A program made the position numbers and the translations under genes. From the NCBI GenBank assembly GCA_038496675.1, contig CM076651.1:12427724-12491723 (forward strand): a DNA stretch of 64,000 nt, in the 5' to 3' direction. Origin of the DNA: Rachycentron canadum. Taxonomy: Eukaryota; Chordata; Actinopteri; Carangiformes; Rachycentridae. The notes under the pieces are model-generated. The model saw nothing but the letters and a program-made list of their open reading frames with translations, was not told the origin of the DNA and did not search any database. Positions 51,901 to 64,000 of the stretch are shown here, piece after piece. Position 1 is the stretch's first letter. Each line of letters opens with the position of its first letter.

Positions 51901-54180
51901 TGTGTGTTATGTAAATATTTCACCAACTGCTGTATGAAGCCGCTGCTGCTGCTGCTGCAGATTCTTCCCATGTTTTCAGTCAAGTGGTAAGGCATGTCCC
52001 TGTGTCCTTGTCACTGTCAAACAGATGCAGCACAGCAATGATTGTAAATCAACAACACCACCGTTATCAGCTTCGCCACGATACAAATACTGATATCTGC
52101 TCAAAGTGATAAAGCAATGACGCGTCGGCTTTGTTAAGAGGTGACACTAGATCTACGGTATGATAAGATAAACAACAACGTGTGTGTGAGAGTGTGTTTG
52201 TAAAATAAATAAATAAGTATGTCGACGTTCGCCTCAGGAGAAGAGTGAGAACAGCAGAGGTTCTGCGGCTGACCTTGGGTTACTTCTGCCTGTGTGAACA
52301 AGAAATGACAGGCATCGCATGTCAGACTCCATGTAAGCACTAACCACCTGAGTTATACACACAGACACACACACACACGCAGATGCACAACAACCTTCAG
52401 AACATACACATACTGTACATCCACACGCATGCACATACATTATACAGCATTATACATCATTCAGTGCACTTCACTGTCCATACGTCACAGAGAAGTACAT
52501 TGAGTGTACTCTATCTGTCCCTCATTAGTGTTTGACATGTCACTCCGACTATACCGTGTCAGCATGGACTCAGGTGTGTGACTCTACAAAAATAACATTT
52601 ATTCCATTGACCAGACAGTGGGACCATTTCACTTAAAAGCCCATTTCGCTTTCCTCGACATGTCTTGCTTTCTCCCTTTCACTTTTCACTCTCGCCCCTG
52701 TACCTTTCCCTCTCTCTGTGTGGCTTTCATCTCATGCCCTTACCCATCCCTGTTTTAACAAAACTCCTGTTCGAAAAGGTTTAATTATGGCAATTCCTCA
52801 CTGAGGTAGGGAAGGACAAACATCAGGGGTTAAGACTGATGTTGCAACCCCCACTGTTGCATGAATGGTAATATAGGGAGGAAGAGTGAGGACATGTTAT
52901 CCATTCCTGCACTTTACTGCACTACAACCTTGGTGTGTGTGTATGTGTGAGCAAGTGAATTAAATAAATACATTAGAGAGACACACAAGTACACACACCC
53001 ACAGTATAATGGAAAGAAATCTGCTATATGCCACAAAAGCCCTCATAAGGGTAATAAGCCCACGATTAGCGTTAGGTTTTTCTAGCTTTAACAAGATTAA
53101 CAATGATTATCCCATCTTTGCTCTCACCTTGATCATCATTTGTGTGTTTCTTGTGTGCAAGTCGATGTGCGTGTCTTCATCTGTGTGTAACAGGACATGG
53201 CAGTTGCAGCCTGTTCTTTATTGATCAGTCAAGCCTTGACTTACAACACAGAAAGAACATTGTCAGAATTGACTTTCAACACTGTAGAGCTTAGGGTTTT
53301 AAATTCTTCAGAAGAAGATTAAATAGATTCACAGCCTTATGCAAGAATTGCACTGTGTGTAATAACAAAATAATAACACAATGAATATTCTCGACACAGC
53401 TAAAAGCACTTTCATTAATATCACTTTAGCATGCAAAACTTGTTTCCAGTAAGAATATAATGGCATTAATTGGAAATTAGTCCACTTATTCCTACTGAGC
53501 TCATTGCCAGAGTTGATGAGTGTTAGATATTGAGCAGAGCATGTAGTAGCCTGAAGTTTTTCCCATGCCATATCAGGAGGCTGTGATGTGAAAGTGGGAC
53601 AAATATAAGAGTTGTGAGGACGTGACAGTACACAGGAGAGAAGAAGTGAGGGGGGATGAGGAGAAGAAACACATGAAGGGCTAATTATCAGCATTACTGT
53701 GCTTGTTAAAATTAAGTGCACTACAGGGTACAAGAGTGAGAGTAAGGGTGAATGGATTATCACTCTAAATACGGACACTGACACAAATCTTACAGTAACA
53801 AGAGTTACGCATGTGTGGATACCACATAATGGGAAATACATGTGTGCTGCATCGATAACCCATTACATTTGCTTCTCGAGTTCCCAGTATGGGGTCTTCT
53901 TCAAGCTTGTTAAAAACACTAATTCTCTTATTGCACACAGAGCGGCTCTCATCTAAGGTCTGTGAGTGCGTGTGGTGTGTTTGTGTGTGTAAGAGAAAGA
54001 GATAGTGAGAGAAAGAGGGAGAAAGAGGAAGAGAGAGAGAGTGTGACTGCGAGGCATACACAAGGCCAGAAACAGGCTTAATAAGGAAACGCTCCTAATG
54101 AAAATTCATCACATCTGCCCAGAGAGAGGAACCCATTTCCAAATGCAGACACATAAAAACCCACTAAATTCCTGTAGTTA

Positions 54181-54194
54181 CACACTCGCGCACG

Positions 54195-54251
<57 letters not shown>
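54181..54251. repeat. (CA)n microsatellite
   Basis: Alternating ca with a few cg and ct interruptions at the left end, then perfect ca units. Confidence 0.9.
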
Positions 54252-54253
<2 letters not shown>

Positions 54254-55319
54254 ATATACTCACACACAGCACATGAATATTTACTATTGCTTTCTGAATG
54301 ATAGGATTCATCTGTTTCTAAACATTACACAACTCTGTCTATCCTCTGTCTCTTGTCCCTTCAGTGTATCTGTGCAGGCCTTCCACAGTAAGTGCGTCCT
54401 CAGGGAGAAGAGCCATGAGTATCTTTTTTTTTTTTTGACAAAAGAGCCTGAGTGTTTGAGTATGTGCATGTGTGTCTGTATTTTTTGAAGAATGATGCAA
54501 TATCTGGTAGGCTTGTTCTTTCTGGCACTAGAATCGCCTGAGGCAAGACCTGCAGGCACACAGACACACACACACACATATATAGAATAAACAGTGAATG
54601 ATGGCTAGTGTGCGCTATTTGTGAGTGTGTATGAGAATGGAAATAACTTTTAGACTAAATCTGAGACTGTGAGGATGAGGCTGCATACATACTCAGACGT
54701 GCAAAATTACAGACTGAGACAGGAGCAAACACCTCCTCTCCAAGTTGGATGTAAAATCAAAATAGAAAACCAGAGCACCAAAAGATAGCAAGCTAGAGAC
54801 GGGCAGAGTGATAGGGAAGTGAGGAGAGTACATAAGCAAGGAAACAATCACAAATATCTTATACAAATAAACAATGCATAAACAATGTTTATTTGGAGCA
54901 TTTATTTCTCATAAGAGAACTAACTGTGAATGAACAAAAGCATCTCCACCACGAGATGTTGGACTGTTTTAATGTTGCACTGCCTTGTCTGTCTTACACT
55001 TTCTATCCTGTGCAGTAAAATCAATCTGTTTTCAAGGACCCTCACTACACCCTTCTTTTTACTTATCCTGTGATGGTTTGTCCTCACTGCGAGGATCAGA
55101 GTTCAGATGGGTGAACTGGAGACTGGAGGTAACTGCCCCTAGCTATTTTTATTCAAATAAAAATGTTTATGAACTCATCCATACAAAAACAGTTTGAAAA
55201 CTGATTACATTATGCTGTTGGCCTGTTTTACACCAAGGGTTGCAAATGTATTACTTGCGTTTTAAAACATCTTTTACATTGTCAGAAAACAAAAATAAAA
55301 GATTTTACTGTTGTCTTGC

Positions 55320-55564
55320 ATTAAACCTGTTAGCTTCTCCTTGTGAGGCTGTACTTTGAGGTAAATGCGTTATTACGTTAGCATGTTTACACAGTGACAA
55401 TGACAATACCATTACTCTGATGTATTTACTTGGAAAGCAATAGACAGATCATGTTCACCATGTTCGAATATCAGAATGCTAACATTTGCTAATTTTAACC
55501 TGCTGGTTGCACTGGAGAACAAATCAGGTGTCGATAAAGTAATTAGGTCACATCATATAGAGAC

Positions 55565-55600
<36 letters not shown>

Positions 55601-55690
55601 TCAGTATGATTCATCCTCAGGGGAACCTGAATGTCTGTGGAACATTTAATAGACAACTGACAGATAAATTGATAGTTTGTTTATCCACCA
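55320..55690 (+). repeat. Degenerate teleost interspersed repeat with internal (TA)n
   Basis: Contains gttagcatgtttacacag, catgttcaccatgttcg, gaatgctaacatttgctaatt and gattcatcctcaggggaacctgaatgtctg, in the order these occur in a repeat that is very common in percomorph genomes. A (TA)n tract at 55568-55598 separates the left and right parts. There is no coding content. Confidence 0.6.
55568..55598. repeat. (TA)n microsatellite
   Basis: About 15 perfect ta units embedded in the interspersed repeat copy. Confidence 0.9.
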
Positions 55691-57892
55691 CCACTCGGTT
55701 TGCTTAGAATCTGGAAATGAGCTTGAAGGAAGACTGGTTCCAGTGTTTTGCTCAGAGATTTGGGAGACGAACTAACACTTTTGATTTGATTGATTTCCAT
55801 CCATTCATCAACTGTTTACTTTGTCAGTGGCAGTAATGCATGGATTTGATTTAGACTGCTAACAAATTAAAATTGGTTACTATATACCCTACGCACACAG
55901 GATATTAATGGAACAAATATAATCCAATACCAGCAACAAATCCCAGAGATTATGTCAGAGAGGTATTGATTTAACTCTGAATTACACTGAAGGTTGCACC
56001 AAATGTTTTGTCTTAGTTATCCAAGAAAAATGTGGTAAAAAAAAATTATTGTATAACACAAATATTACATTAATTGTGTTCACATGAACCAAACCGTGCC
56101 TTCAGGCAATTGTGTCTCTGTCTGAAGCAAGGACATGCAGTAAATTCCACCAATGTACAACAACAAATTAAATGAAATGAATCAATACGAGCCATTGTTT
56201 GTAAGCTTAGTTCTGTAACAGCACTACTTTCCGTGTCTTGAGAAATGTTAAATGCTCTGAGTGTCTGTGTCTAACTGGAGCAGCATTGCCCTGTGTTGTC
56301 TCCTGCAGAAGCCAGTTCTTTATTTGTCTTTTCCACTATGTTCACAACAGCATAGATTAAATTGAATACACTGAATATTCTCCTGATTTTGTCCTTCTAT
56401 CCCCACTAAGCTGATGTCTATTCCTTGAAATTGGGATTTTCAAAAATGCTCTCCCTGTGTCGGTTTTGTTGATTTGAAATTGCCAGCCTTGTGCTATAAT
56501 GAGGATAGAGAAAAAGAGCTTTTTGAAAATGCTTTTGTGTATAGTAATTGTCAGTCTGTCAACCTTATATTATTATAACATATCCACAGACAGTACATCT
56601 GGTTACACTCAATGTGAAGACTCACCTTGTTGTTAACTCCAGTTTTCCCTGTTATCACTTTTTAGTCGATCATTATAGGCCTGTCAGTCACTGTTTTTGG
56701 TGTCATACAGCTGTGCAAAATAAATAACAATAATAACAAAAAACAAAATAATAATTTGTTCTTCGATCAACAAATAATCATTAATTGCAATTAAACACAA
56801 GGTAAACTGCTCAGCCTTATATCTTTTTATTAGAAAAACAATTTTTCGTGCTCCACTCAAGCATGAAGGTTGGGAAAAATAGACCTTATGCAAAAAGTTT
56901 GTGGTGCAGAAAAAATTGGCATGCGAAGCAAACCTTGTCGCACATGGCTCACGTGTCGAACATAAAACCACTGAATTAAATGGCTCCTGTCAGCTCCGAC
57001 ACACGCACACCTCACAGAATGCAACATAAACGCTTTCAGCAGACATAGGAGATCAGACAAAAGGATGGAGAGATGGAGAAAATGTTGCTGTTGTTGAAGT
57101 TTGAAATCATCATAAAACATTCAGAGGATGTTGTAATACTCAGAGGAAGGACTGTAGAAAGCTGATGGCTGTGCCTACCTTTCAGTGTGTGTGTGAGTGT
57201 ATTATACTGTACATGTGTGTTTGTGACTGAGAGGGTCAGTGGAGAGGAACTGCATTCTCTGTCAAAAGTGTTGAGTGTGTGCACACAAATACATTCACAT
57301 ACAGGGAAACACACAATTATCAATGACTAAAAATGCAACTCCCTTCAGGGCCATGAGCGGATGCTACTTTTACCAACCAACTTAATATGTCTGTCTTTGC
57401 GTGTATGTGTGTGTGTTGGGGCCACTTTTGGTTACACTTATCCACTTTTGGATGATCTAGATATACTCAAGTGGAGAGAGCTCTCTCTCTCTCTCTCTAT
57501 CACACACACACACGGACACACACGCACATGCACACCTCTGTTCACTGTATGTATCACACATACAAACCCACTAATGCACTTATCCATCTACACAGACACA
57601 CATACATAGGTGCACACACACACGGTTTTAGCCACTGGCCTCATTGTTAGATTTGCTCTCTCTGGGGAATAAATTAATCTGTAAAACCTTCTTCGCCAGC
57701 ATACGTGTGTGTGTCTGTGTGTGTGTGTGTCTATGCTGATATAAATGCGTGCATGTGTAAATCCATTGATCACGACTGAATTAATTCATTCCTTTTGTGG
57801 CCAAACATGGCCTTTAGACACGCCGCGCAGAGTGCCTCTCCAAAAACCCAGACTTCAATTGAGAAGCTCAAACCACACCTCAGCTTGCACGC

Positions 57893-57911
57893 ACACACAC
57901 AAACACACACA

Positions 57912-57986
<75 letters not shown>

Positions 57987-57990
57987 ACAT
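57893..57990. repeat. (CA)n microsatellite
   Basis: Near-perfect ca tract of almost 100 bases with caaa interruptions on the left and cata interruptions on the right. A shorter (CT)n-(CA)n tract lies at 57478-57515. Confidence 0.9.
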
Positions 57991-60604
57991 ACACATACAC
58001 ATAAACTAGAGTAAAATGGTGAGAGACACTTACAGAGTCACACACAATCTAACACAGCAACACAAGCTTTCAGTCCCTGACTCTGTCATACAACCCTCTA
58101 ACACTCTTTCTCCCTAGTGAATTGACAGCAGGGAAAACTCCACCACCTCCCCACTCTTCCTCCATTCCTTCACTTCTTCCTCACAAAGACTTGAGGTGTA
58201 TATTTTTCACCTCTCCTGACTGACATGTCAGATGAATGAACGTCACCTGACAGAAACACACAGTGGCTCTAAATAAATGTCCTGACATTGTGCAGGAATT
58301 CTGCACCATCTCTCTCATACAAGTTTGCAGATATTCTTAATGACTGTGCTGAGGCAAACCTCCAACAATAAAACACCTCAGCGGGGGATGTAGTGGATGT
58401 AATGTGGTGAGAACACAAGAAAAACTAAACAAAACACAAAGAGTACCTGTTGCCTTTACCATATACCTGTTAAAATCTCATCCCAGTAACCGTTTTGTCA
58501 GAGTAAATGTCTGGAAACCATTGCCTGAATAAATGGTAAAATAGAACAACACACAGTATTCTTTATTATATGTTCTCATTATGCAACCACCACTTCATGT
58601 CTGGAGGCCCATATACACAAGATTCATTGTCTCCAGATTGAGTTTGAATCCAAGGCAAAGTTTTACTTATTTTAACTGGAAACAACCTTGAGCACAATTA
58701 AGCTTTTTTTTTTCTCTCTGTCTCTCCTCTCAGCATAATTTAGCTGCTTATTAACTAATCCTTCCATGAGTTGCCTCTGAGTTTCTGGGGTCTAAAGGCG
58801 AGCACTGCTATGTCAGGTTTTACTCTTTTAATTTGTGAGAAGTGGTTGCTTCTGCTTTACTGTGTCACATCTGCAAGAGTATGAACCCTGAAGGCTTTGC
58901 CGCACACACATATACACGCTTCTATTCTAACAAAAAAACAGAAGGCACAGCCGTACTGTCACGCATACATATATTAATAATGATAGTAGAATATCAGATT
59001 ATGTTAGACACACAGACTATGGGATGTCAAGCGTCTCCACCAATGCCTCCAATTTAACAAATTGAGGAGGATCTAAAGAGATATCCTGAAAATGCACCTT
59101 ACTGTTACAAATCAAGTTCTGTGCTCATACCTCAGCAAGTCTGCATGTTTGTGTGTGAGTGTGATGAGAACAAGTCTGTTCAAGCACGAGTCTTACAATG
59201 AAAATTAGGTCATTTGGTCTCATGGGAAAGTTAGAGTGGGGGAGACAGAGAGGGGGAAGGTTACGATAATGGACAAAAAGATGGTGAAGATGCAGAACTA
59301 AGGAAGAGGAAGAGGATGGAATAATGGCTGCTATCCCATCATCCTCCTCATTCAACCCTCTATACAGTTCAGATCCAGTTCGGGCATGTCAGCTACATAC
59401 AGATGTTATCACATGCGGTGATGTTAGTGGATATCACTTTGGAGCTCATGCTGAAGAGATACCAAAACCTTAATTTGGATCTGATTTCACTTTTAATTTG
59501 ACATTAAGAAGGTAGATGCAACAATGTAATCGCAAGTTAAAAGGACACGCAAATTTCCACCCCACTGCAAACACCGCAGCAAGAGTGGGTCATCCTGGTC
59601 TACATTAAATTTAGTAGTTTTTTCAACCCTGTATATACTGTGTAAAAATAAATAATTCAGCATATTTTGTATGTATTGCACAAGGAGTTCATATAATTTT
59701 CTATGGCACATCATCAATGGCACGACAAAATGTGAGGTTCTGCAGTCATTCTACTGAAATGTCGTTTCAGAGAAGTATAAAGGTAAAGCATACTATATAG
59801 TATATTTTTGTTTACTCTCAAATAGAAAAAAACTGTGGCTGACATTAGAATTTCACAGTCCTCATTTACTGATATATTCAGGATGTGCACATGAAGCGTA
59901 CACACTATGTAATTGGCCTGAGGCTACAGCAGGCACCTGTGCACTCTGCGCTGATGTGTAGTAGGCTGTTGTGCAGCCTCTAGATGGGTATGAAATATTA
60001 ACCAGTTCCTCTCCTGGGACGTCACGTCAAACGTCTCCATCTGCAATGTACTCCAAATATCAAATATCTAACTTGTACTCATGTCATCAAAATCAGATGA
60101 AGATGATGAACAGTGTGGATCAGCAATGATGATAAAACCGAAGAATATAATTATTAAACCTTGGGGCTGAATGAGCAGGACACATATTATTAAATAGACT
60201 TATCCTGCACATCAATAATTCAGAGAGAAGTAAAATTCCAATGCAATCTTCACATTAAGAATGCACCAGTTAAGTATATATTATATATACTTTATACGCT
60301 AATATATTTCTTATTGTGGCTATTGGTGCTGCTAACACTATATAAAAGGGATTTCAGTAGTTTAAAATAATGGCTTTTGGACCCTTTAGGTCAATATTAA
60401 TAGCCAGAGAAGTTAACCATGTCACATCTAATTTACAGCAAAACCTGAAGTGACCAGACAAGTTATTATCAGCTTTGTCAGTGCTGTATTGTATTTTGTG
60501 TATTATGAATAAATAAAGCAAGAGAGTAGCAGAGAGGCCAAACAGAGTGTATTGATTACAAGGCACTAAATCCTTTTAAGACCTATATATTGCAAATGCA
60601 TTCC

Positions 60605-61085
60605 TAGAACAGCCATAAAAGGAGGGTTGTAAGAAAGTGACTGTAAATGTGTGGTAAAAATGAGAGAGGAAGGAGCAAAGTGGTTTTATTTGGGATGAGA
60701 GCAAGTAAGGAGGAGAGAGGAAAGTGAAGAAGAATGAAGAATGAGCACTGGTGCCAGACAAAGAGGAACATTCAGAGGAGAAAATAAGATTGAGATGAAG
60801 ATGACAAAAAAAAAGGTTGAATGAAAGACAGAGACAATGCGTGGAAGTTGACAGATGTGAAGAGTGTGAGGGAATGAAAGTGAGAACACTTCCGTGAGAA
60901 AGTCGGCAGTATGTGTATGTGTGCTGGGAGGGTAAAAAAAAAAGGAAAAAAAAGAAGAAGCTTTAGTGATATATTCAGTGTGATAGAAGACTTATAGAAG
61001 CAAAATCCCCTGTCTGGAGAGAAAGGAAGAGAGGAAGAGAAGGGAGGAGGAGCAGGGAAGAGGAGGAGAAAGGAGCAGTGATTGA
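60605..61085. repeat. Purine-rich low-complexity tract
   Basis: The plus strand is dominated by gaag, gagg and aaaa words over roughly 480 bases, densest at 61010-61080 (gaagagaggaagagaaggg type). This makes the apparent minus-strand Ser/Phe/Leu-rich open frames spurious. Confidence 0.6.
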
Positions 61086-61809
61086 AGTTTTGGATAAGAG
61101 TCATAAGGCTGGAGACCGTTTCAGCAGAGAGGTCTCTGCTGTGAAGCTTCGTGTAGGACTGTCAGGGCCTTCTCTATTTTTGAACAGTGTGTGGGTATAC
61201 TACTCACACCTTATAGCATCCAGTATACCTGTGGAGCTTGCTGGAGTTGAGCTTATGTAGAATTTTCATCTGGGTTACCATTTTAGCAGAGGAGGAAACA
61301 GTCTGCAGTTATCAGATAATAATAGATTGAATTTAAGGTCCTGGAATGGAAATTGTCCTAAGGCCTCACTCCTCTGGGAGACAAAAGTGCAACTATGAAG
61401 TCAGTGTCTTTCCTGTCTTAAAGCTTTAATTTGGTTTTACAGCTTGCAGGTCATGACAAGCATGACAATCCAAATTTGCAAACTGGGTTCCTCGATTACC
61501 AGCAAAATATGTGTAATACATTACTAATGTGCAGATGCTGTCTGGATTAAGTTAAATGACAATATTTTATTTATTTTTATATAATTGAGTAATTGTGACA
61601 TCCTTATGCTGCACAGAAGCCACAAAATGGGGCGATCCAGGATGTTGGCACCAGAGACCTGTTAGACTTCTCAAACGCTTAGTTAACACACAGATTCAGA
61701 TTAGGTCACAAATGCAGTTTGGCCGAAAAATACAGAAGAGACCAACACGTCTTGCCTTATGATTTAAGTAACAGTTGATTTTCGGTGATTAGCAGAGCAG
61801 CTCTAGGGA

Positions 61810-61985
61810 CAGCAATGTCGGTCAGTCGGTCAGCCACTTTTATTTGGACTGAAATATCTCAGCAACTTTGGGATGGATTGGCAGAGAACTATGTACACAC
61901 TTCACACTTGGATCTCCTACTATCCCTCTGAATTTGAACAAAAGTTTTTAAGAATGGCATTTGGACAAATAAAGTGCAACAGCTG
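61810..61985 (-). repeat. Degenerate teleost interspersed repeat
   Basis: Contains ggtcagtcggtcagccac, gactgaaatatctcagcaac and ttgggatggattggcagag, a word order I know from an abundant percomorph repeat. It appears to be the other end of the family seen at 55320-55690, in opposite orientation. Non-coding. Confidence 0.6.
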
Positions 61986-64000
61986 AGTGTTATAGGCTAA
62001 GTGAGCATTCAGATAGCTAACAACCCTATGTTAAAACAACACAGATGCTCAGTTGATGGAAACATGTTGCCTCAGGTAAGGATGAGAACACTGAAATAGT
62101 ATGTACTTGTAAATGTATATAATTGCTTAACATTAACAATGCTTAATAATTCTCATCATGGCAGCAGTTATTTTTGATTGTCAGGATCAGGGGGTAAACA
62201 GTAGAAAAGCTCTGTTCTGTAATTCACTGAGAGTGTGTGTTTGAGTGTGAATGGCCAACACAGAGATTTAGCTGGATGATGTTGCATTTCATTACTACAA
62301 CACACAGAGCCAAAGTCTGTCTAAACATGGCCTCTGGCACCTGTCAATCAAGCCAGCATGTCCCAAAGCACTCGCTCTCCTTAAAGCACAGTATGTTTAG
62401 TTCATAATGATGACATATTGTGGAGTAAATAACCAACATTGTGTAGTATTTCAAGAGAGACATTTTCTGAGTCATTTCAATTTAAAACTATATTGGGATG
62501 AAGATTGTGGCTTGTAGCAAACAAACACATGGGTCCCTTTTTAATGTCAGACCCCCTGTCCCTATATGACATTGGACTAACTGCATTTACTCTACAATCG
62601 TGACCACATATAAAAAAAAATCACATTCATATACACATCGGCTTTCATACAAAGACACACACCAAAAAGGCTCTATAAATACAGTGTGGAGGTAATGTTC
62701 ATCGTGTAAAGTAGGCGGATTATCTGGAACCAGGTCAGAGCAAAGGCAGTGCATGCTCTAGCTTTTCCTCCTATTTAGCTGCTTTTCTCGCCATTTTTTT
62801 TCTTGCTATTGCTTTTCTAGCTCTTTTTTTTTTTTTTTTTTAATGAGGTAGACTGAAGTGGTTATCTCCATCAACCCCTCACAATCCTACTCCCCCACTG
62901 CCACTTCTTTCTCAACTTCTCAGTACCATGTCTCTACAAAGACAAGACCACCTGTCACTATTTCTTAGGATTTTGAATTTTGTGAGCGGGTTGTCCATCA
63001 AGCAAGCTGATATATTCAAGCTACTGGTGCATACAAGTAGCAGTGATGTGCATATTGCTATTTTACAGTAATAGGAGCACCAATCATGCACACACTAAAC
63101 TTGGAAATTCGGGTAAAATCAAAATCAAAATCCAACTTTGATGATGTTGGATGCTGACAATTTGTCATTAATGAAACAACGAACGTAAGAGTTTGTGTGA
63201 GTGAAGGAATGAATGAAAAACTTTGGGACTGGCGATATCTATTGGTGCCATTTCACCATCCACTTGTCTTTTGTAGATGCTAGATGCATTCAAGCAATCA
63301 ATGGGGATGCTCTTGAAAGAAACATAGCAAGAGTGGAAGCGAGCAAGGAGAAGAAAGAGGGGAAGTATAGCAGAGGTGAAAGCCAAAGGGAGAAGAAATG
63401 GAAGCATCATCAGAGGAGGATGAGAGACTTCATCTTCATTCGACGAATCAGAAACAGTAAAGTATGCACTTCGGTGAGGAAAATATGTCTTTGTTTCAAA
63501 CCACCTCAGTATTAAACTCATCTATCCTCAAAGTCAGAAAGACTGAGACAATCTGCATCTGCAAAGCAGTCATCTTTCACCTGTAGCTAGCAGAGATCTT
63601 GGCTTGCATAATGCAGTGTGAGGATAAAGCTTCTTTTATGACCAGCTGAGCCAATAAATCCGGATCAGTTCTGACCTCTTTTTCTTCACCCCTATCTCCT
63701 CCTCTCTGTGGTTGTCTTTGCTTCAGAGCGGGCAGCCAGTTCCAGCAGCTGAACTCTCTACAGCCCAAAAACTATTCCTAAGTCCTATTTCTGTATTTGC
63801 TTCTTGAAGCAGCATCACAAAAGTAAAGACTATACAGCCATCTCTTGAATCCATCCATGCATTCAACCAAAGTGGATAAAAGTGGAGACACTTGATACAG
63901 AGTGCTTCCCTCACTGGAACAATGAAAGTGTTTCAAATGTACCTTATTTTCCCAGTATGTTTAATTGGCTGTATCTGTCTCCCTCTACACTAACCCTTCC

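Larger units (their letters stand above)
47411..64000 (-). other. Probable camkv first intron and upstream intergenic DNA; no coding sequence recognised
   Basis: The camkv ATG exon starts with an acceptor at 47410 (TTTGTTAG then GTGAATG), so at least one noncoding exon lies further right, inside this stretch or beyond it. I could not place it. No frame here resembles a known protein; the longest, 170 codons, is in low-complexity sequence. Contents are old interspersed repeats (listed separately), (CA)n, (GT)n, (TA)n and (CT)n tracts, purine-rich stretches and otherwise unremarkable AT-rich sequence. No tRNA or other RNA gene was seen, and no CpG island. Confidence 0.45.

Noticed and set aside
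53329..53841. 170-codon minus-strand open frame
   Set aside because: Ser/Leu/Pro/Ile-rich translation without domain resemblance, no splice context, and a purine-rich opposite strand; typical chance frame.
57745..58045. Frames encoding poly(His-Thr) or poly(Val-Cys)
   Set aside because: They are translations of the (CA)n microsatellite.
63168..63521. Overlapping frames of about 100-117 codons on both strands near the right edge
   Set aside because: They mirror each other over low-complexity sequence, and no family resemblance was seen.

Overview
The window is nuclear DNA of a ray-finned fish, most likely a percomorph teleost. The evidence is compact multi-exon vertebrate genes with GT-AG introns, abundant (CA)n, (GATA)n and (TA)n microsatellites, and degenerate copies of interspersed repeats that I recognise from teleost genomes. 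No prokaryotic, viral, CRISPR or plasmid feature is present.

All six genes I can support lie on the minus strand, so each 3' end lies to the left of its 5' end. Left to right: (1) 1-5280, the 5' half of rbm10 (RRM1, RanBP2 zinc finger, RRM2; the gene runs off the left edge), with a GC-box/CCAAT promoter near 5.9-6.1 kb; (2) 7859-10001, a complete rhoa paralogue of 193 aa; (3) 12116-16238, a usp21 deubiquitinase with an intact catalytic triad, 404 aa from the chosen start; (4) 17477-22850, an arhgef3-like Rho GEF of 520 aa; (5) 24645-34191, the ubiquitin E1 uba1, 1057 aa, collinear with the human protein to the residue at Met41 and Cys632; (6) 38984-47398, a camkv-like pseudokinase of 811 aa whose last exon encodes a 497-residue, mostly disordered tail. 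Coordinates come from hand-assembled splice junctions, and in every complete gene the exon lengths sum to an intact reading frame.

The remaining 16.6 kb (47411-64000) has no convincing coding sequence. Because the camkv ATG exon begins at a splice acceptor, this stretch probably holds the first intron, a noncoding first exon and upstream intergenic DNA. It is rich in microsatellites and old repeats.

Functionally the block pairs a Rho GTPase with a GEF of the RhoA/RhoB-specific ARHGEF3 type, and a ubiquitin E1 with a deubiquitinase. Clustering of vertebrate genes like this normally reflects ancestral linkage, not an operon. RBM10 and UBA1 are neighbours on human Xp11, while RHOA and CAMKV lie on 3p21 beside the paralogues RBM5/RBM6 and UBA7, so the order looks like a paralogon remnant. 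I found no new biological system. The observations most worth checking are the tandem splice donor in rbm10 RRM2, the Met41 internal start in uba1, the long camkv tail with one helical block, and the two candidate uba1 first exons.
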